The translations under genes and the position numbers were made by a program. Source: Gammaproteobacteria bacterium (lineage in GTDB: Bacteria; Pseudomonadota; Gammaproteobacteria; JACKNK01). Taken from it: DNA of 64,000 bases. The notes below the pieces were generated by a model that saw nothing but the letters and a program-made list of their open reading frames with translations, ran no database searches and was not told where the DNA came from. Of the stretch, positions 26,365 through 38,540 are shown in pieces; the stretch's first letter is position 1, and each line of letters opens with the position of its first letter. The stretch lies in NCBI GenBank assembly GCA_024234895.1, contig JACKNJ010000003.1, forward strand, positions 1-64,000, given 5' to 3'.

Positions 26365-27441
26365 ATGACTAAGAAGATTCTGGTGTTGCCGGGTGACGGC
26401 ATCGGGGTGGAGATCGTCGCCGAGGCCGAGAAGGTGCTGGGCGCGCTGGTCAACGATTTCGGTCTGGATGCCGAGATTGAACACGGCCTGATCGGTGGCG
26501 CCGGTTACGACGCCGAGGGCACGCCGCTGCCGGCGAAGACCCTGGAACAGGGCCGCAATGCCGACGCCATCCTGCTCGGCGCGGTCGGTGGCCCCAAGTA
26601 CGACACCCTGGATCGCGCGCTGCGTCCGGAGAAGGGCCTGCTCGGTATCCGTGCCGGCCTCGAACTGTTCGCCAACCTGCGCCCGGCGATCCTGTATCCG
26701 CAGCTGGCTTCCGCTTCTTCGCTGAAGCCCGAGATCGTCGCCGGGCTCGACATCATGATCGTGCGCGAGCTGACCGGCGGCCTGTACTTCGGCGAGCCGC
26801 GCGGCGTCGAGACGCTGCCGTCCGGCGAGCGGCGCGGCTACAACTCGATGGTCTACACCGAGTCCGAGATCGAGCGCATCGGCCGCGTCGCCTTCGACAT
26901 CGCGATGAAGCGGAATAAGCAGGTCTGCTCGGTGGAGAAGGCCAACGTGCTGGAGGTCTCCGGCCTGTGGCGCGAGGTCATGCTCGATGTCGCCAAGGAC
27001 TATCCGGAGGTCGAGCTAACCCACATGTACGTCGACAACGCGGCGATGCAGCTGGCCAAGTGGCCCAAGCAGTTCGACGTGATCGTCACCGAGAACATGT
27101 TCGGCGACATCCTCTCCGACCTGGCCTCGATGCTGACCGGCTCCATCGGCATGCTGCCCTCCGCGTCGCTCGACAAGCATGGCAAGGGCATGTACGAGCC
27201 GATCCACGGCTCCGCACCGGACATCGCCGGCTTGGGGCTAGCCAATCCGCTGGCGACCATCCTGTCGGTGTCGATGATGCTGCGCTACAGCCTGGAGCGC
27301 GCCGATCTCGCCGATGTGGTCGAGGCGGCGGTCGGCAAGGTGCTCGATCAGGGCATCCGCACCGCGGACATCTGGTCCGAGGGCATGACCCGTGTCGGCA
27401 CCGCCGAGATGGGCGACGCCGTCGTCGCGGCGATGAAATGA
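26365..27441 (+). CDS. leuB: 3-isopropylmalate dehydrogenase
   Basis: The product has 358 residues. It oxidatively decarboxylates 3-isopropylmalate using NAD. Diagnostic sequence includes LPGDGIGVEIV, GAVGGPKYD, the arginines of RPEKGLLGIR, the YNSMVYTESEIERI segment and the dinucleotide site PIHGSAPDIAG. It lies between two copies of an inverted repeat, separate from leuD by 148 bases. Confidence 0.98.
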   Translation: MTKKILVLPGDGIGVEIVAEAEKVLGALVNDFGLDAEIEHGLIGGAGYDAEGTPLPAKTLEQGRNADAILLGAVGGPKYDTLDRALRPEKGLLGIRAGLELFANLRPAILYPQLASASSLKPEIVAGLDIMIVRELTGGLYFGEPRGVETLPSGERRGYNSMVYTESEIERIGRVAFDIAMKRNKQVCSVEKANVLEVSGLWREVMLDVAKDYPEVELTHMYVDNAAMQLAKWPKQFDVIVTENMFGDILSDLASMLTGSIGMLPSASLDKHGKGMYEPIHGSAPDIAGLGLANPLATILSVSMMLRYSLERADLADVVEAAVGKVLDQGIRTADIWSEGMTRVGTAEMGDAVVAAMK

Positions 27442-27445
27442 TTTC

Positions 27446-27514
27446 TTGCCGCAAAGACGCCAAGGCGCAAAGTTGTTCTGTTGAAAATCTTTGCGCCTTC
27501 GCGTCTTTGCGGCG
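27446..27514. repeat. Inverted repeat downstream of leuB
   Basis: The arm at 27446-27472 (TTGCCGCAAAGACGCCAAGG...) pairs with 27489-27514 (CTTTGCGCCTTCGCGTCTTT...). It is homologous to the unit at 26227-26340 but with a shorter spacer, and starts five bases after the leuB stop. Confidence 0.85.
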
Positions 27515-27545
27515 AATCGCTTTTTACTGAGTTCGGTATTTGAAA

Positions 27546-28664
27546 ATGATCAAGCGAGTCGGTTTTGTGGGTTGGCGCGGCATGGTGGGTTCCGTGCTGA
27601 TGCAGCGCATGCAGGAAGAGGGCGATTTCGACCACATCGAGGAGCCGGTGTTCTTCACCACGTCGCAGCTCGGCCAGGACGGGCCGGACATGGGCAAGGG
27701 TGCCGTGCCGCTGCAGGACGCAAACGACATCGACGCGCTCAAGCAGATGGATGCGATCGTCACCTGCCAGGGTGGCGACTGGACCAAGCAGGTTTTTCCG
27801 GCACTGCGTGCGGCGGGCTGGAACGGCTACTGGATCGACGCGGCCTCGTCGCTGCGCATGGCCGATGACAGCGTGATCATCCTCGACCCGGTCAATCGCG
27901 GCGTCATCGACACCGCGCTGGCCAATGGCAAGAAGGACTTCATCGGTGGCAACTGCACCGTCAGCCTGATGCTGATGGGCCTCGGCGGGCTGTTCCAGAA
28001 CGATCTGGTCGAGTGGATGACCTCGCAGACCTATCAGGCGGCGTCGGGCGCCGGTGCCAAGAACATGCGCGAACTGCTCACCCAGATGGGCGCGGCGTTC
28101 GACGCGGTGAAGCCGGAGCTGGCCGATCCGTCCAGCGCGATCCTCGACATCGACCGCAAGGTCGCCGAGTTCATCCGCTCCGACGGCAACCCGACCGCCA
28201 ACTTCGGCGCGCCGCTGGCCGGCTCCCTGATCCCGTGGATCGACACCGCGCTGGACAACGGCCAGAGCCGCGAGGAGTGGAAGGGCCAGGCCGAGACCAA
28301 CAAGATTCTCGGCCGCTCCGCGAATCCGATCGCGATCGACGGCACCTGCGTGCGCATCGGCGCGATGCGCTGCCACTCGCAGGCGCTGACCATCAAGCTG
28401 AATAAGGACGTGCCGCTCGACGAGATCCATCAGATGCTCGACGAGGCCAACGCCTGGTCCAAGGTCGTGCCCAACGACCGCGCGGTCACGGTCAGGGAAC
28501 TGACCCCGGCGGCCGTCACCGGCACGCTGACCATCCCGGTCGGACGCCTGCGCAAGCTGAGCATGGGCCCGACCTTCCTGAACGCGTTCACGGTCGGCGA
28601 TCAGTTGCTGTGGGGCGCGGCCGAGCCGCTGCGCCGCATGCTGCGCATCCTGATCGAAGCCTGA
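27546..28664 (+). CDS. asd: Aspartate-semialdehyde dehydrogenase
   Basis: The product has 372 residues, the gammaproteobacterial type (367 in E. coli). It reduces aspartyl phosphate to the semialdehyde for lysine, threonine, methionine and diaminopimelate synthesis. The N-terminal VGFVGWRGMVGSVLMQRM matches, and the catalytic cysteine lies in GGNCTVSLMLMGLGG. ATG 27546 is preferred over the in-frame TTG two codons earlier. Confidence 0.97.
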   Translation: MIKRVGFVGWRGMVGSVLMQRMQEEGDFDHIEEPVFFTTSQLGQDGPDMGKGAVPLQDANDIDALKQMDAIVTCQGGDWTKQVFPALRAAGWNGYWIDAASSLRMADDSVIILDPVNRGVIDTALANGKKDFIGGNCTVSLMLMGLGGLFQNDLVEWMTSQTYQAASGAGAKNMRELLTQMGAAFDAVKPELADPSSAILDIDRKVAEFIRSDGNPTANFGAPLAGSLIPWIDTALDNGQSREEWKGQAETNKILGRSANPIAIDGTCVRIGAMRCHSQALTIKLNKDVPLDEIHQMLDEANAWSKVVPNDRAVTVRELTPAAVTGTLTIPVGRLRKLSMGPTFLNAFTVGDQLLWGAAEPLRRMLRILIEA

Positions 28665-28668
28665 CGCC

Positions 28669-29637
28669 ATGACCGTCTCGTCGATCGTCGTGGTCGGTGC
28701 CACCGGCCTGCTCGGCGAGGCGGTGATCGGGCTGCTGGGGAGGCGTGACGATCTCGGCGTCGAGGTCGTCGCGCTGGCGTCCGCGCGGTCGGTCGGCAAG
28801 CGGGTCCAGTTCGGTGAACGCTTGCTGAAAGTCCGCGATCAGGCGGGTTTCGAGTTCGCCGACGGGCAGCTCGTGATGCTCTGCGTGCCGGCCAAGATCG
28901 CCGCGAAGCTGTTGCCGCGCCTCCGTGAGGCAGGCGCGACGGTGCTCGATTTCAGCGGTTCCATGCAGGCCGGCAAGCCCGCGCTGCCTTGGATCGCCGG
29001 AGGCCGGATCGAGGCTGGTGCGAAGGAATTGCGCGCGGCGTCGGCGGTCAGCGTGCATGTCGCGAGCGCGGTCGAGGCCATCGGGGAACTCGCCGGGATC
29101 GTCGATCTTCGGGTCGCTGTCATCCAGGCGGTGTCGGGACGCGGTCAGCGGGGCGTCGCCGAACTGGCCGGCCAGGCCGCACGACTGCTCAACGCGCAGC
29201 CCTTCGAGCACAAGGTGTTCCCCGCGCAGATCGCGTTCAACGCGCTGCCGGATTTCGATGTGGATCGCGATGTCGCCGACCTCGCCAGCTTGCTCTCGCT
29301 GGACGAAGCCGCGGTCAGCGTGGCACGGAGCTGGGCGTCGATCTTCCACGGCCAGGCCGTGCAGGTCGAGGTGGTGACCCGGGAGCCGGTCGATGCCGAC
29401 GCGCTGATCGCGATCTGGCGTGAAAATCCCCGGCTGGAAGTGGAATCCGGGACTACCCTCTCCCCAGTGGCGGACGGATCGCAAGCCGATGTCGTCAATA
29501 TCGGGGGGTTGCGAGTGCGTGCATACCCTGGCGGCGGCAGTCGCGTGAGCTATTGGTCGGTCACTGACGAGGTCCGTTTCGCGAGTGCCGCGAACGGTAT
29601 CGCCATTGGCGAAAGTTTGATAAAACCGCGCCAATAA
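28669..29637 (+). CDS. usg: USG-1-like Asd homolog, probably non-catalytic
   Basis: The product has 322 residues with the Asd fold (N-terminal VVVGATGLLGEAVIGLL, later FNALPDFDVD). In the region where true Asd enzymes have an asparagine-cysteine-serine/threonine motif, it has AVSVHVASAV and no cysteine. That matches the USG-1 family, which lies upstream of truA in E. coli just as here. It starts four bases after asd. Function is unknown; a non-catalytic partner role is possible. Confidence 0.85.
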   Translation: MTVSSIVVVGATGLLGEAVIGLLGRRDDLGVEVVALASARSVGKRVQFGERLLKVRDQAGFEFADGQLVMLCVPAKIAAKLLPRLREAGATVLDFSGSMQAGKPALPWIAGGRIEAGAKELRAASAVSVHVASAVEAIGELAGIVDLRVAVIQAVSGRGQRGVAELAGQAARLLNAQPFEHKVFPAQIAFNALPDFDVDRDVADLASLLSLDEAAVSVARSWASIFHGQAVQVEVVTREPVDADALIAIWRENPRLEVESGTTLSPVADGSQADVVNIGGLRVRAYPGGGSRVSYWSVTDEVRFASAANGIAIGESLIKPRQ

Positions 29638-29757
29638 CGGCTTCGGCCAGACGGAAGCGCAGTCGTCGTTGACATGGCGGCGGTTTCCCGATGGCGCGGA
29701 ATAATAACGACCAGGGTGGCGGGCGCCGGTAGCGGCGTTCGGGGAGGCAAGGCCCAA

Positions 29758-32625
29758 GTGGCAAAGCTCGCAAATCGAATCGCGCTACTCGCGGCCTGGC
29801 CGGCGGTGTTGCTGGCGCAGGCCGCTGTCGCATTGGGACTCGGCGACGTTCACCAGAAGTCGGCCTTGAATCAACCCCTCGATGCGAGCATCGAGATCAT
29901 CGCGACCACGCCCGCGGAACTCGAAGGCCTGACGGTTGCACTGGCCGATGCGGCCGCTTTCGAGCGGGCCGGCATCCAGCGCGCCGGGTATCTCGACCGA
30001 CTGCGGTTCGATGTCGACAAGGCGGCGTCCGGTGGCCCCGCGATCCGTATCACGACGAAGGACGCCTTCCGCGAGCCCTTCGTGCATTTCCTGGTCGAGG
30101 TGAACTCCAGCCAGGGCCGGGTGCGGCGTGAGTACACGCTGTTGCTCGATCCGCCCGGCAGCTTGCCCAAGGTCGCCGCCGCGCCCGTTGCTCCCAAATT
30201 GCCGCCGCCAGACGCGCCCCCTTCCCGTGTCCAGCAGACCCCGCCGTCGGCGCCGCCGCGCGCGGTCGCCGATGGGCGGCCGCAAATGCCGTTGCGGGTC
30301 GCATCACCCACGCCTCAGAGGGCGTCGGCGCCGGTCGCGCCGGCAGCGGCGGCCGTGGGTTCCGATACCTACGGTCCGATCGCCAAGCAGGAGACGCTGT
30401 GGAGTATCGCCAGCAAGCTCGGTAACAAGGTCGGTGCCTCTCCGCAACAGATGATGCTCGCGCTGCTGCGCACCAATCCGGATGCGTTCCCGGACGGCAA
30501 CATCAACAGCATGAAGACCGGCGCGGTGCTGCGTGTGCCGAGTGTTGCCGAAGCCACGCGCCTGAGTCGCGACGAAGCCATTCGCGGCGTCAAGGATCAG
30601 AACACGGAGTGGCAGCGGATCGCGGGTGGCGCGACCCGCCCGAGTGCCGCGACGCCCGCCACGCCCAGAGCCCAGCCGATCGCGAAGCCCTCGCCGCAGC
30701 CGGCTTCGCCAGGCGGAGCCGCGGGTGGTGTCGCCGTGTCCGAAGATGTCGGTCGGCTGAAGATCATCGGTGGCGATGCCGTCACCGATACGGAGGTGGT
30801 CGAGGAACTGGAGCGGTTGGTCAAGGAAGTCACGTTGGCCAACGAAACCGCCGAAAGCCGCCGCCTGGAGAACGAGGAACTGCGCGATCGGGTGGGCCGG
30901 CTCGAGCAGGGCGTGGACAAGATGCAGCGCCTCATCGAGCTCAAGGATGACGAGATCGCGTCCTTGCAGGACAAGGTGCGTGCAGCGGCGGGACGTGCCG
31001 AGGCGCCCGATGAACCGGTCGATGAAGCCCGTCAGCCGACCGAGCCGCCCGCACCGACATCGGTTGAAGCGGCGCCCGCCGAGGCCGCGAAGCCTGCGGT
31101 CGAGCCGGTGAGCGGCGACCAGCCGGTAGAGCAGGCGGTCGCCCCCAAGACGGATGCGACGCCCAAGCCGAAGCCGAAAATCCGCGTCAAACAGGAGCCG
31201 GAACCGAGCTTCCTTGATCAGTTGCTGGATGACCCGCTGGTACTGATCGGTGGCGCCGTCGCCGCCGCGCTGGCGTTGGTTGGATTGTTGCTGCGTCGCC
31301 GCAGGGCCGCCAAGGACAAGGATGACGGTTTCGATGCCCGTGCCGATCGGAAGGGTGAACCTGCGGACAGCGATGCGGGCAAGCCGAAGCGCAAGTTCCA
31401 GTTGCCCAAGTTTGATCTGAAGGCGCTGCTGGCGCGTTTCGGCAAGAAGAAGGGTGACGCCGCCGCGCTCGCGGCGGTTGCGGGTGGTGCCGCTGCGGTG
31501 GCGGCGGTTGCCGCCCGTGGCGGGGAGCGCGACCTCGGCGAGAAGCACTTTGCCGAGGGTCGGTTCAGTGAGGCCGCAGTGCAGTTCGCGCGCGCGGCGG
31601 ATGCCGAACCCGGCGATTTCGAGCTGCGCTCGCGCATGTTGGAAGCCTATGCCAAGGCCGGTGACGCGATCGCCTTCGAGCGCGAGGCCGAGGCGCTCTA
31701 TGCCGACCGTGAAGGCCGGGAAGACGCGCTCTGGCAGCGGGTCGTCGGCATGGGGCGGCAACTGCTGCCGGCGCATCCGCTGTTCATCGCCGATGAGCAG
31801 ACTGGTCGCGATGCGGTCGATCAGCCCGTGGCGCAGCCCGCGGGTGGCAACCAGGACATCGCCGAATTCGACGATCTCGACCTGGATGATGTGGATATCG
31901 CCACGGATTTCGCCGGCGGCGAGAGCCATGTCGATCTGTCCGGGGAGCTGGATCTGTCCGGCGAGGAATTTGATCTCGGCAGCATCGCCGGAATCAACGC
32001 GACCGCAGTCGACATGGACCCGCTCGCGGAACTGGATCTGCCGGACATCAAGGCGCCGGCAAGCAAGGACATGGACGAACTGTTCTTCACGCCCGCGAGC
32101 GGCGCTGCGTCGCAGCCCGACGCCGACGCCGACGCCGACGCGGGCCTGGATTTCGAACTCGATATCGGGATTCCGGATGCGGGCAGACCGGCTAGGCAGC
32201 CGACCGGGCCAGACGATGGCGACATGGTGTTCGACCTGAGCGGGTTCGAGCTCGGCGACGCTGACGACGCCGAAATCGACCTTGGCGAGTTCGATGTGCC
32301 CGACAACGGGGCTGCCGAACTGGATGTGGGATTCGACCAGCTCGGCGAAGAGATTGATCTGCTGACGGATGGGGCCGAGCCATCTTCGGCCACGCCGACG
32401 CTGGCTGGGGGCATCGATGATTTCGATGAGATCGACATGGATGCCGGTCTGCACGAAATGAGCGCGGGCGGTGACTCCGAAGAGGTCGACACCAAGCTGG
32501 ATCTCGCCCGTGCCTATGTCGACATGGGCGACCCCGATGGCGCCCGGGTCATGCTCGAAGAGGTGCTTTCCGAGGGCAGCGACGCGCAGCGTCGGCAGGC
32601 GCAGGCGCTGATCGATCAGATGTGA
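29758..32625 (+). CDS. fimV: Motility/polarity protein FimV
   Basis: The product has about 955 residues from GTG at 29758, supported by GGGGAGG ten bases upstream. The order is: signal peptide (about 1-28), FimV N-terminal domain with GDVHQKSALNQPLDASIE, LysM-like peptidoglycan-binding region (about 201-260), coiled coil (about 345-408), transmembrane helix (about 491-512), a long acidic Asp-rich cytoplasmic region, and the C-terminal TPR-like FimV domain (LDLARAYVDMGDPDGARVML). FimV localises polar type IV pilus and signalling components. The position before truA is conserved in Pseudomonas and relatives. Confidence 0.95.
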   Translation: MAKLANRIALLAAWPAVLLAQAAVALGLGDVHQKSALNQPLDASIEIIATTPAELEGLTVALADAAAFERAGIQRAGYLDRLRFDVDKAASGGPAIRITTKDAFREPFVHFLVEVNSSQGRVRREYTLLLDPPGSLPKVAAAPVAPKLPPPDAPPSRVQQTPPSAPPRAVADGRPQMPLRVASPTPQRASAPVAPAAAAVGSDTYGPIAKQETLWSIASKLGNKVGASPQQMMLALLRTNPDAFPDGNINSMKTGAVLRVPSVAEATRLSRDEAIRGVKDQNTEWQRIAGGATRPSAATPATPRAQPIAKPSPQPASPGGAAGGVAVSEDVGRLKIIGGDAVTDTEVVEELERLVKEVTLANETAESRRLENEELRDRVGRLEQGVDKMQRLIELKDDEIASLQDKVRAAAGRAEAPDEPVDEARQPTEPPAPTSVEAAPAEAAKPAVEPVSGDQPVEQAVAPKTDATPKPKPKIRVKQEPEPSFLDQLLDDPLVLIGGAVAAALALVGLLLRRRRAAKDKDDGFDARADRKGEPADSDAGKPKRKFQLPKFDLKALLARFGKKKGDAAALAAVAGGAAAVAAVAARGGERDLGEKHFAEGRFSEAAVQFARAADAEPGDFELRSRMLEAYAKAGDAIAFEREAEALYADREGREDALWQRVVGMGRQLLPAHPLFIADEQTGRDAVDQPVAQPAGGNQDIAEFDDLDLDDVDIATDFAGGESHVDLSGELDLSGEEFDLGSIAGINATAVDMDPLAELDLPDIKAPASKDMDELFFTPASGAASQPDADADADAGLDFELDIGIPDAGRPARQPTGPDDGDMVFDLSGFELGDADDAEIDLGEFDVPDNGAAELDVGFDQLGEEIDLLTDGAEPSSATPTLAGGIDDFDEIDMDAGLHEMSAGGDSEEVDTKLDLARAYVDMGDPDGARVMLEEVLSEGSDAQRRQAQALIDQM

Positions 32626-32659
32626 CGACGGGCGCGCGGACGGTCGGGATGATCAAGCC

Positions 32660-33439
32660 ATGCGCATCGCGCTAGGCGTCGAGTACGACGGCAGCGGCTA
32701 CCACGGCTGGCAACGCCAGGAGGGCGCGCTCAGCGTCCAGGAGGTTGTCGAAGACGCGCTGTCCAGGGTGGCCGCGCACCCGGTGCGGGTGAGTGTCGCG
32801 GGGCGCACCGACACCGGCGTGCACGCGGTCGGCCAGGTCATTCACTTCGACAGCGATGCGGCGCGCGATGAACGTGCCTGGGTGTTCGGCGGCAACGTCA
32901 ATATGCCGCGCGATGTGAGCTTTCTGTGGGCGCGTCGGGTCGAGGACGACTTTCATGCCCGCTTTCTGGCCTGCGCGCGGCGTTATCGCTACATCATCGC
33001 CAATCGCTGGACGCGCCCCGCCATCCACCGGTCCCGCGCATCCTGGTTTCAAAAGCCGCTCGATGTCGAACGCATGCGGGCCGGTGCGGTGCATCTGCTT
33101 GGTCAGCACGATTTCACCAGTTTCCGGGCGGTCGCCTGCCAGGCCAAAAGCCCGGTGAAGACGGTTCATGAGGTCGAGGTCACGCGTGTCGGGGAGTACG
33201 TCGCCATCGACGTGCGCGCCAACGCGTTCCTGCATCACATGGTGCGCAACATCGCCGGGGTGCTGATGGCGGTGGGGTGCGGCGAGCAGGAGCCGGAATG
33301 GGTGGGTGAGGTGCTGGCCCATCGCGACCGCACGCTGGGTGGTGTCACCGCGCCTCCCGATGGCCTGTATTTCGTGCATGTGGACTATCCGGAACGGTTC
33401 GATCTTCCTCCGTGCCCGGCGTTGCCTGTAATCGGTTGA
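32660..33439 (+). CDS. truA: tRNA pseudouridine(38-40) synthase
   Basis: The product has 259 residues. It converts uridines 38-40 of the tRNA anticodon arm to pseudouridine. The catalytic aspartate lies in AGRTDTGVHAVGQV, and LEYDGSGYHGWQRQ-like sequence begins the protein (VEYDGSGYHGWQRQ). It starts 34 bases after fimV. Confidence 0.98.
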   Translation: MRIALGVEYDGSGYHGWQRQEGALSVQEVVEDALSRVAAHPVRVSVAGRTDTGVHAVGQVIHFDSDAARDERAWVFGGNVNMPRDVSFLWARRVEDDFHARFLACARRYRYIIANRWTRPAIHRSRASWFQKPLDVERMRAGAVHLLGQHDFTSFRAVACQAKSPVKTVHEVEVTRVGEYVAIDVRANAFLHHMVRNIAGVLMAVGCGEQEPEWVGEVLAHRDRTLGGVTAPPDGLYFVHVDYPERFDLPPCPALPVIG

Positions 33440-33573
33440 AGCGCGGCGGGACAACGCACGCGAGTGACGCCACGCCTGAATCCGCGGGGCGCCAAAGGTC
33501 ATTGCGATCCCGCCCAGCGGCCTGATTCTGCTAATCTTCCGGCCTTTTTCCGGATTGCGGTTACCGGTCAGGC

Positions 33574-34189
33574 ATGTCTCCCACACGCATCAAGATCTGC
33601 GGCATCACCCGTCCGGAGGATGGCGCCAAGGCGGCGGAACTCGGCGCCGACGCGATCGGTCTGGTGTTCCATGAGCGCAGTCCGCGCAATGTCGGTATCG
33701 GTCAGGCGCGCGACATCATCGCGGCGCTGCCGCCGTTCGTTAAGGTGGTCGCGCTGTTCATGAACGCGCCGGCGGGCGACGTGCTGGAAGTGCTGGATCG
33801 CGTGCCGGTTGACCTGTTGCAGTTCCATGGCGACGAAGACACCGGCTATTGCCAGGGTTTCGAGCGTCCTTACATCAAGGCCATCCCGATGGGTGGCGGT
33901 GATGTCGACGTGGTCGCGTACAGCGTGCGCCATGCCAGGGCCGCCGGCATCCTGCTCGACAGCCACGCGCTGGGAGAGGCGGGCGGTTCCGGGCTGACGT
34001 TCGATTGGGACAAGGCGCCGCAAGGACTCGATAAACCGCTGATCCTCGCGGGCGGGCTGACGCCGGCCAATGTCGAGGAGGGCGTGCGCCGGGTGCGGCC
34101 CTACGCGGTGGATGTGTCCTCCGGTGTGGAATCCGCGCCGGGCATCAAGGATGCCCGCCTGATGGCTGAATTCATTGAAGGGGTACGAC

Positions 34190-34203
<14 letters not shown>
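33574..34203 (+). CDS. trpF: Phosphoribosylanthranilate isomerase
   Basis: The product has 209 residues of the TIM-barrel fold. It performs the Amadori rearrangement in tryptophan synthesis. Recognisable parts are IKICGITRPEDG (catalytic Cys), LLQFHGDEDTGYC, and the phosphate-binding LAGGLTPANVEEGV followed by VDVSSGVESAPGIKD. A 134-base gap follows truA; trpB overlaps the 3' end by 14 bases. Confidence 0.98.
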
Positions 34204-35409
<1,206 letters not shown>

Positions 35410-35413
<4 letters not shown>

Positions 35414-36216
35414 GCCGCATCGCCGCCCGCTTCGCCGAACTGCGCGCCGCCGGTCGCAAGGCGCTGATTCCCTACGTCACCGCCGGCGATCCGAACCCGT
35501 CCGTGACCGTGCCGCTGATGCATGCGCTGGTCGGGGCCGGTGCCGACATCATCGAGCTCGGCGTGCCGTTCTCCGACCCGATGGCGGACGGCGAGGTGAT
35601 CCAGAAGGCGCACGAGCGCGCCCTGGTCCACAACGTCTCGCTGCGCAACGTGCTCGGCATGGTCGCCGAATTCCGCCAGACCGACGCCAACACGCCGGTG
35701 GTGTTGATGGGCTACCTGAACCCGGTCGAGATCATGGGTTACGCCGAGTTCGCCCGGGCCGCGCAGGCCGCTGGCGTGGATGGCGCGCTGACCGTCGACA
35801 TGCCGCCGGAGGAGAGCCACGACCTGATCGTCGCGCTCCGCGAGCACGCCATCGATCCGATCTTCCTGCTCGCGCCGACCAGCCACCAGGCGCGCATCCG
35901 CAAGATCACCGGCGCCGCCTCCGGCTTCGTCTACTACGTCTCGCTGAAGGGCGTGACCGGCGCGGCCAGCCTCGACGTGTCCGCCGTCGCCGCCAAGCTC
36001 GCCGAGATCCGCGCCGAGACCGATATCCCGATCGGCGTCGGCTTCGGCATCTCGGACGCTGCTTCCGCCGCCGCGATCGCGAAGATCTCCGATGCGGTCG
36101 TGGTCGGCAGCGCCCTGGTGCGACGTATCGGCGAGCACGCGGCCACCCCGGAGAAGGTCGCGCCGACGCTGGCCGGCTTGCTCAGGGAGATGCGTCAGGC
36201 GATGGACGCCGCCTGA
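35410..36216 (+). CDS. trpA: Tryptophan synthase alpha subunit
   Basis: The product has 268 residues. It cleaves indole-3-glycerol phosphate to indole, which tunnels to TrpB. The catalytic residues lie in LGVPFSDPMADGEVIQ (Glu and Asp), and GVGFGISDAASAA forms the phosphate site. It overlaps trpB by four bases. The earlier pathway genes (trpE, trpG, trpD, trpC) are not in the window. Confidence 0.98.
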
Positions 36217-36345
36217 TCCCGGCAGCACGCAGGGCGGAAGCCGCAGGCGTCCCGTCGACCGTGCTGCACGTTGGCTCGGGCTACACTGACACCGATCCGC
36301 GGCGCCCCGAGAACGGCGCGCGATAAAAACAGAAGGCAACACGAT

Positions 36346-37209
<864 letters not shown>

Positions 37210-37231
37210 ACTCACGCCAGAGCGCCCTGGC

Positions 37232-38494
37232 GTGGCCCGATTCGCGCGCCTGGCCGACTGGCTGGTCTGGCTGGAAGGCCTGCACCCGAAGTCCATCGAA
37301 CTCGGACTGGAGCGGATCGGCGAGGTCTGGGCGCGCCTTGGCGAGCCGCGTCTCGCCGACCGTGTGGTCACCGTCGCCGGCACCAACGGCAAGGGCTCCA
37401 GCGTGGCGATGCTGGACGCCATCCTGAGCGCCGCCGGGCATAAGGTCGGGCGCTTCACCTCCCCACATCTGCTGCGCTTCACCGAACGCGTCGTGATCAA
37501 CGGTCGCGAGGTCGACGAGGTGGCCTACTGCGCCGCGCTCGGGCGTGTCGATGCTGCACGTCGGGACATCTCCCTGAGCTACTTCGAATTCACCGCGCTG
37601 GCCGCCTTCCTGTGTTTCGCGGACGCCGGACTGGACGTGGCCCTGCTCGAGGTCGGCCTCGGCGGGCGACTGGACGCCGTCAACGTGATCGACGCGGACA
37701 TCGCGCTGATCACTGCGATCGCCCTCGATCATCAGGAGTGGCTGGGTGACGACCGGGAACTGATCGGCAGGGAGAAGGCCGGCATCATGCGTCCCGGCGT
37801 GGTAACGGTTTGCGCCGATCCTGACCCGCCGGTCTCGATCGGCCAGTACGCCCACGCGATCGGCGCCTCGTTGCGCCAGCTTGGCGCGGATTTCCACTAC
37901 CAGGAAGGCGATGGCAGCTGGGATTGGCGTTCCGGGGATGGCGATCTGGACGCGCTGCCGTTGCCCGCGTTGCCGGGGCGGTTCCAGCTGGACAATGCCG
38001 CCGGCGTGCTCGCGGCGGTGCGGGCGCTCGATCCGTCGATTCCTCGTGCCGCGATCGAGAACGGCTTGCGCGAGGTGCGCTGGCCCGGGCGGTGGCAGTT
38101 GGTCGGCGAGCATCCGCAGGTGGTGCTGGATGTCGCGCACAACCCGCATTCGGCGGGCGGGCTGGCGTCATTGCTGGCGGCTGATCCGATGCCGCGCACG
38201 CTGGCCGTGTTCGGCATGCTGCGCACCAAGGATGTCGCGGGGGTGTTGGGCGCGGTCGCCGCGCATGTCGACGCCTGGTATCTGGCCGGTCTGCCGCCGC
38301 CGCTCGGCCTCGCCGTGAGCGAACTGCGCGCGCACCTGGACACGTTTGGTGTGGTCGGTTCGGTGGCGAACTGCGACAATGTCGCCGACGCGCTGCAAGC
38401 CGCGCGGGCCGCCGCAGGCCCGGAGGACCGGATCGTGGTGTTCGGTTCCTTCGTCACGGTCGAACATGCGATGCGCGCCCTGCAGGCAAGCTGA
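37232..38494 (+). CDS. folC: Bifunctional folylpolyglutamate/dihydrofolate synthase
   Basis: The product has 420 residues from a GTG start, 22 bases after accD. It ligates glutamate to dihydropteroate and to folates. The Mur-ligase P-loop is AGTNGKGSS near residue 51, followed by FTSPHLLRFTERV and LLEVGLGGRLDAVN; the C-terminal domain contains VLDVAHNPHSAGGL. Confidence 0.97.
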   Translation: MARFARLADWLVWLEGLHPKSIELGLERIGEVWARLGEPRLADRVVTVAGTNGKGSSVAMLDAILSAAGHKVGRFTSPHLLRFTERVVINGREVDEVAYCAALGRVDAARRDISLSYFEFTALAAFLCFADAGLDVALLEVGLGGRLDAVNVIDADIALITAIALDHQEWLGDDRELIGREKAGIMRPGVVTVCADPDPPVSIGQYAHAIGASLRQLGADFHYQEGDGSWDWRSGDGDLDALPLPALPGRFQLDNAAGVLAAVRALDPSIPRAAIENGLREVRWPGRWQLVGEHPQVVLDVAHNPHSAGGLASLLAADPMPRTLAVFGMLRTKDVAGVLGAVAAHVDAWYLAGLPPPLGLAVSELRAHLDTFGVVGSVANCDNVADALQAARAAAGPEDRIVVFGSFVTVEHAMRALQAS

Positions 38495-38540
38495 ACAGCC
38501 CCGGTTCATTCCTTCCCAACCGGTAAACGCGAACACAGAC

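Noticed and set aside
33440..33573. Possible tryptophan attenuator before trpF
   Set aside because: No leader peptide with tandem Trp codons and no competing hairpins are visible in the 134-base gap.
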